Assembly: GCF_025642135.1 (NCBI RefSeq)
Contig: NZ_CP106793.1
Coordinates: 5,362,001 to 5,426,000, forward strand
DNA length: 64,000 nucleotides
Source of the DNA: Streptomyces cynarae
Lineage (GTDB): Bacteria; Actinomycetota; Actinomycetes; Streptomycetales; Streptomycetaceae
Direction of reading: 5' to 3'
Under the pieces are notes generated by a model. It did not search any database. It saw only the letters and a program-made list of their open reading frames with translations, and was not told the DNA's origin. The position numbers and the translations under genes were made by a program. Below are positions 60,491-64,000 of the stretch, one piece after another (within the stretch, counting starts at the first letter, position 1; every line of letters starts with the position of its first letter).

Positions 60491-60565
60491 TGGAGGGCCG
60501 GGGGTCCAACCAGTCCCGCTTCTTGCTTCCGTTCTTGTTTCCCGTGCCGTCCTCGGACGGACGGG

Positions 60566-61201
60566 CTACGCCGCCGTACCCACCGACGCCCGCCGTCCCG
60601 CGGCCGCCGCGGCCAGTCGGCTCAGTGCCTCGTCCCGGTCGCAGGCGTACGCGCCGAGCGCCGTCTGCCGGGCCACGATCGACCGCTCGGCGCGCATCAG
60701 CCGCCAGCCGCGGCGCAACAGGAACGGCACCGACTTGCGGCCCTCCCTCAGATCGCGCAGGAAGCGGCGGCGGAACGTGGTGAGGGGTCCACGGGTCAGG
60801 CACAGCGCGTCCGCGAGCACCCCTAGCTCCCGGCAGCGCTCTGTGATCTCGGCGGCGAAGACGCCCTCCGCGATGACCACCGGAGCACGGTCGATGTCCA
60901 GCGTCTCCTCGCCCGTACGCGCGCTCAGGGCGATGTCGTACACCGGCACGGTCGTACGGCCCGTGGCGCACAGTTCGGCGATGGCCGCGACCGCGACGTC
61001 CGCGTCCCACGACTGCGGATGGTCCCAGTCGATGTCCGAACTCCCCTCCACCAGGGGCAGTGTGGGGTCGTCACCCTCCTTGTAGAAGTCGTCGAGCCGC
61101 AGCACGGGCAGGCCGGAGCGGGCAGCGACGAGGGACTTGCCGGAGCCGGAGGGGCCGCACAGCAGCACGACACGGGCGGGGGCCGGGGGATGAAGGCTCA
61201 C
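60566..61201 (-). CDS. Uridine kinase-like P-loop protein
   Basis: 211 residues from GTG 61201 (frame open to 61270). P-loop VVLLCGPSGSGKSLVAARSG, substrate region LRLDDFYKEGDDPTLP with DWDHPQSWD, and RAPVVIAEGVFAAEITERC as in Udk/PRK kinases. RRRFLRDLREGRKS forms the lid. It should phosphorylate uridine/cytidine with ATP or GTP, although some actinobacterial members have not been tested. Single gene with a secreted-protein gene on the other side. Confidence 0.85.
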   Translation of the reverse strand: MSLHPPAPARVVLLCGPSGSGKSLVAARSGLPVLRLDDFYKEGDDPTLPLVEGSSDIDWDHPQSWDADVAVAAIAELCATGRTTVPVYDIALSARTGEETLDIDRAPVVIAEGVFAAEITERCRELGVLADALCLTRGPLTTFRRRFLRDLREGRKSVPFLLRRGWRLMRAERSIVARQTALGAYACDRDEALSRLAAAAAGRRASVGTAA

Positions 61202-61330
61202 GAGACACCAGTGTGACGCACTCCGTACACCTTGCGGACCCCGCGGGTCGACGTTTGGAGCGCAGATCACACCTCAACTACGCTGCGTGGCGACATTCTC
61301 ACGTTTCGCAGCAAGAAGGTGGCAGCAGCC

Positions 61331-61756
61331 ATGGCACGACACGCCTCCCCCAAGTCCCCCACCGCCCAGCGCGCGCTCGTCGCTCTCGCGACCGCGGGCG
61401 TCGCCCTGGGGGCGGGCGCCGCCTCGGCGTCGGCGGCGGACGGCGGCCCACTGGCCGACGTGATGCGGACCCGGCCCACGTCGCTCGGCAAGGTCGACCC
61501 GCAGGCAGGGGTGTCGGCACTGACGGGGACCGTGGGGTACGTCACCGGGCCCGTGCGGTACGCGGCCGGGCCGCTCGCGGGCCTGAAGCCCAACCCGCTC
61601 GCCGGCACGGGCGTCGACCCGCTCGACAACGGCGTCGCCACCCAACTCGCCGACTTCAAGCAGCTGTCGTCCCGGTCCCTGACCCGGCCGGTGGCCGAGG
61701 CGGAGTCGCTCGGCAGTGTGCCGGTGGTCGGGCAGGTGGTCGGGGCGCTGCACTGA
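61331..61756 (+). CDS. Small secreted protein
   Basis: 141 residues from ATG 61331. Sec signal peptide (RALVALATAGVALGAGAASA-SAADG). The mature chain is Pro/Gly/Ala/Val-rich (TGTVGYVTGPVRYAAGPLAG) with no recognised domain. Similar in style to the 55013 protein but without the Leu-Pro repeats. Strong terminator after the stop. Confidence 0.75.
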   Translation: MARHASPKSPTAQRALVALATAGVALGAGAASASAADGGPLADVMRTRPTSLGKVDPQAGVSALTGTVGYVTGPVRYAAGPLAGLKPNPLAGTGVDPLDNGVATQLADFKQLSSRSLTRPVAEAESLGSVPVVGQVVGALH

Positions 61757-61782
61757 CCGCTTCCCGGCCGGCGGCCACCGAC

Positions 61783-61823
61783 GCAGAGCCGCGCTTCCCC
61801 GGACGGGGAAAGCGCGGCTCTGC
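61783..61823. terminator. 18-bp stem bidirectional terminator
   Basis: GCAGAGCCGCGCTTCCCC (61783-61800) pairs with 61805-61823 with one bulged A; 4-nt loop. Lies between the convergent secreted-protein and aldehyde dehydrogenase genes. Confidence 0.85.
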
Positions 61824-61868
61824 TGTCTGTGGGAGCGGTCGGTCCGCCGGCCGCCCCGCGGACCGGCG

Positions 61869-62753
61869 TCAGTACGACGAACCGGACGCGCCCAGCGAAC
61901 CCGTCGGGTGCCAGACCGTCTTCGTCTCCAGGAAGGCCGTCATGCGCTCGATGCCGGGCGTCTCGAAGTAATCCACAGGCTGTGGACGAAGAACGCGCTT
62001 CAGGTTGTCCGCCGCCGCGATCTCCAGCTCCTTCGCCAGGACGTCGTCGGCGCCGGCCAGGTCGATCGCGTTGACGTCCTGGTGCGCGGCCAGCGGCGCG
62101 GCGATCTCCGCCGTACGGCCGGAGAGGACGTTCACGACACCACCCGGGACGTCGGAGGTGGCCAGCACCTCGCCCAGCGACAGAGCGGGCAGCGGGGCCT
62201 TCTCGGAGGCGACCACGATCGCCGTGTTGCCGGTGGCGATCACCGGGGCCACGACCGAGACAAGGCCGAGGAAGGACGACTCCTGCGGGGCCAGTACGGC
62301 GACCACGCCCGTCGGCTCGGGGGAGGAGAGGTTGAAGTACGGGCCCGCGACCGGGTTGGCACCGCCGATCACCTGGGCGATCTTGTCGGTCCAGCCCGCG
62401 TACCAGACCCAGCGGTCGATGGTCGCGTCCACGACCGCCGCCGCCTTCGACTTCGACAGCCCCTCCGCGTCGGCCACCTCGCGCACGAACTGGTCGCGCC
62501 GGCCCTCCAGCATCTCAGCGACGCGGTAGAGGACCTGGCCGCGGTTGTAGGCGGTCGCGCCGGACCAGCCGCCGAACGCCTTGCGCGCGGCGACCACCGC
62601 GTCGCGGGCGTCCTTGCGGGAGGACAGCGGAGCGTTGGCCAGCCAGTTGCCCTTCGAGTCCTGCACCTCGTACACCCGGCCGCTCTCGGAACGCGGGAAC
62701 TTCCCGCCGACGTACAGCTTGTAGGTCTTGAACACACTGAGTCGGTCAGACAT
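61869..62753 (-). CDS. Half-length aldehyde dehydrogenase-like protein
   Basis: 294 residues from ATG 62753, overlapping the full-length aldehyde dehydrogenase stop by eight bases. It aligns with the coenzyme-binding half (KLYVGGKFPRSESGRVYEVQ; ATGNTAIVVASEKAPLPALS; DVPGGVVNVLSGRTAEIAAP) and ends at GSLGASGSSY. The catalytic half, with LELGGK Glu and the GQxC nucleophile, is absent. It probably works as a partner or regulator of the upstream enzyme. It is not a frameshift: the frame has its own start and stop and good codon bias. Confidence 0.85.
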   Translation of the reverse strand: MSDRLSVFKTYKLYVGGKFPRSESGRVYEVQDSKGNWLANAPLSSRKDARDAVVAARKAFGGWSGATAYNRGQVLYRVAEMLEGRRDQFVREVADAEGLSKSKAAAVVDATIDRWVWYAGWTDKIAQVIGGANPVAGPYFNLSSPEPTGVVAVLAPQESSFLGLVSVVAPVIATGNTAIVVASEKAPLPALSLGEVLATSDVPGGVVNVLSGRTAEIAAPLAAHQDVNAIDLAGADDVLAKELEIAAADNLKRVLRPQPVDYFETPGIERMTAFLETKTVWHPTGSLGASGSSY

Positions 62754-63999
62754 CGAGGTACGCCTCCAGGCCGTGGCGGCCGCCCTCGCGGCCGAAGCCC
62801 GACTCCTTGTAGCCGCCGAACGGCGAGGTCGGGTCGAACTTGTTGAACGTGTTGGACCAGACGACACCGGCGCGCAGCTTGTTCGCGACGGCCAGGATGC
62901 GGGAGCCCTTCTCCGTCCAGATGCCGGCGGACAGGCCGTACTGCGTGTTGTTCGCCTTGGCGACCGCCTCGTCCGGCGTGCGGAAGGTCAGGACGGAGAG
63001 CACCGGGCCGAAGATCTCGTCGCGGGCGATGGTGTGGGCCTGGGTGACGTTCGTGAAGAGGGTCGGGGCGAACCAGTAGCCGCTCTCCGGGATGTCGCAG
63101 GCAGGGGACCAGCGCTCGGCGCCCTCCGCCTCGCCCTGCTCGGCGAGCGCGGTGATCCGGGCCAGCTGCTCGGCGGAGTTGATCGCGCCGATGTCGGTGT
63201 TCTTGTCCAGCGGATCGCCCAGGCGGAGCGTGGACAGACGGCGCTTGAGGGAGTCGAGGAGCTCGTCGTGGATCGACTCCTGGACCAGCAGGCGGGAGCC
63301 CGCGCAGCAGACCTGGCCCTGGTTGAAGAAGATGCCGCCCACGATGCCCTCGACGGCCTGGTCTACGGGTGCGTCGTCGAAGACGATGTTGGCGCCCTTG
63401 CCGCCCAGTTCGAGCGTGAGCTTCTTCTCCGTGCCCGCCACCGTGCGGGCGATCTCCTTGCCGACGGCCGTGGAGCCGGTGAAGGCGACCTTGTTCACAT
63501 CCGGGTGCGCGACGAGAGCGGCGCCGGTGTCGCCGTAGCCGGGGAGGATGTTGACGACGCCCTTGGGCAGGCCTGCCTGGCGGCAGATGTCCGCGAAGAA
63601 CAGGGCGGACAGCGGGGTCGTCTCCGCCGGCTTGAGGACGACCGTGTTGCCGGTGGCCAGCGCCGGGGCGATCTTCCACGCGAGCATGAGCAGGGGGAAG
63701 TTCCAGGGGATGACCTGGCCGGCGACGCCCAGCGGACGCGGGTTCGAGCCGCTGTGCCCGTTTGTCGTCCTCTGGCCGAACCCGGCGTACTCCAGCTTGT
63801 CGGCCCAGCCCGCGTAGTAGAAGAAGTGCGCGGCGACCAGGGGCAGGTCGGCGTCGCGGGTCTCCTTGATGGGCTTGCCGTTGTCCAGGGTCTCCAGGAC
63901 CGCGAGCTCGCGGCTGCGCTCCTGGATGATGCGGGCGATGCGGAACAGGTACTTGGCGCGCTCGGAGCCGGGCAGAGCCGACCACTTCTCGAACGCCTT
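62746..63999 (-). CDS. Aldehyde dehydrogenase, N-terminus outside window
   Basis: The frame is open to the right edge, so the start is not visible; 417 residues are present. Motifs: LGVAGQVIPWNFPLLMLAWK, ATGNTVVLKPAETTPL, FTGSTAVGKEIARTVAG, LTLELGGKGANIVFDDA (catalytic Glu), FFNQGQVCCAGSRLLVQ (catalytic Cys), EIFGPVLSVLTFRTPDEA and FNKFDPTSPFGGYKESGFGR. It oxidises an aldehyde to acid with NAD(P). Translationally coupled to the truncated paralogue downstream. Confidence 0.95.
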   Translation of the reverse strand, partial: KAFEKWSALPGSERAKYLFRIARIIQERSRELAVLETLDNGKPIKETRDADLPLVAAHFFYYAGWADKLEYAGFGQRTTNGHSGSNPRPLGVAGQVIPWNFPLLMLAWKIAPALATGNTVVLKPAETTPLSALFFADICRQAGLPKGVVNILPGYGDTGAALVAHPDVNKVAFTGSTAVGKEIARTVAGTEKKLTLELGGKGANIVFDDAPVDQAVEGIVGGIFFNQGQVCCAGSRLLVQESIHDELLDSLKRRLSTLRLGDPLDKNTDIGAINSAEQLARITALAEQGEAEGAERWSPACDIPESGYWFAPTLFTNVTQAHTIARDEIFGPVLSVLTFRTPDEAVAKANNTQYGLSAGIWTEKGSRILAVANKLRAGVVWSNTFNKFDPTSPFGGYKESGFGREGGRHGLEAYLDV

Positions 64000-64000
64000 G

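Overview
The window is high-GC actinobacterial chromosome, almost certainly Streptomyces: strong codon bias, many GTG/TTG starts, Streptomyces-type REP repeats, several ECF sigma factors, and an afsQ1-afsQ2-sigQ locus. From memory, the gene order (sdh, tandem ECF pairs, an acyl-CoA mutase, a nonulosonate cluster, nucleoside ABC transporter with cdd and deoA, adenosine deaminase, afsQ1/Q2/sigQ) follows the S. coelicolor SCO485x-SCO491x neighbourhood. The standout exception is a foreign island at about 20.87-29.88 kb.

Layout. 0-5 kb: membrane metallophosphoesterase (cut by the window edge), solute-binding protein, two TM2 proteins flanking a DUF2752 protein, and a Uma2 protein. 5.1-8.6 kb: sdhCDAB on the minus strand with a strong terminator. 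8.8-13.6 kb: an OHCU-decarboxylase-like protein, a GH20 hexosaminidase, two small hypotheticals and a lipoprotein. 13.8-17.5 kb: two tandem paralogous ECF sigma / membrane-protein pairs. 17.7-20.4 kb: L,D-transpeptidase lipoprotein and a methylmalonyl-CoA-mutase-type large subunit.

20.4-30.1 kb: a LysE-type exporter gene is the insertion target of a 9-kb element bounded by a 17-bp direct repeat. The element encodes a large serine integrase beside attR, HNH nucleases, a P27-type terminase small subunit, an HK97-type capsid protein, and several very small zinc-finger or unknown proteins. There is no large terminase, portal, protease or tail gene, so it looks like a phage satellite (capsid-forming PICI-like) or a stripped prophage. 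It supplies its own divergent 3' end for lysE, so the exporter stays full length; the displaced native 3' end lies beyond attR.

30.2-39 kb: a surface-glycan cluster for a CMP-activated nonulosonate (NeuB-like synthase, NeuA-like cytidylyltransferase fused to a KdsC-like phosphatase, several glycosyltransferases and a methyltransferase). One glycosyltransferase carries an in-frame 45-bp minisatellite. 39.5-40.8 kb: M20 amidohydrolase. 41.2-48.3 kb: nucleoside uptake and salvage (BmpA lipoprotein; ABC ATPase with an apparent AUC start; two permeases; cytidine deaminase; thymidine phosphorylase). Adenosine deaminase lies at 53.7 kb. Three of these promoters share a CTACGCGYGTAG-like palindrome, suggesting one regulon.

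48.4-53.6 kb: Uma2, STAS, an ECF sigma factor with a SnoaL-like tail, a divergent MFS/LysR pair, and an alpha/beta hydrolase with a degenerate nucleophile elbow. 55-61.8 kb: small secreted proteins, PspC and VanZ proteins, then lipoprotein-afsQ2-afsQ1 facing sigQ across a promoter with a GTGAC-N6-GTGAC box, and a uridine-kinase-like gene. 61.9-64 kb: a half-length and a full-length aldehyde dehydrogenase, the latter cut by the window edge.
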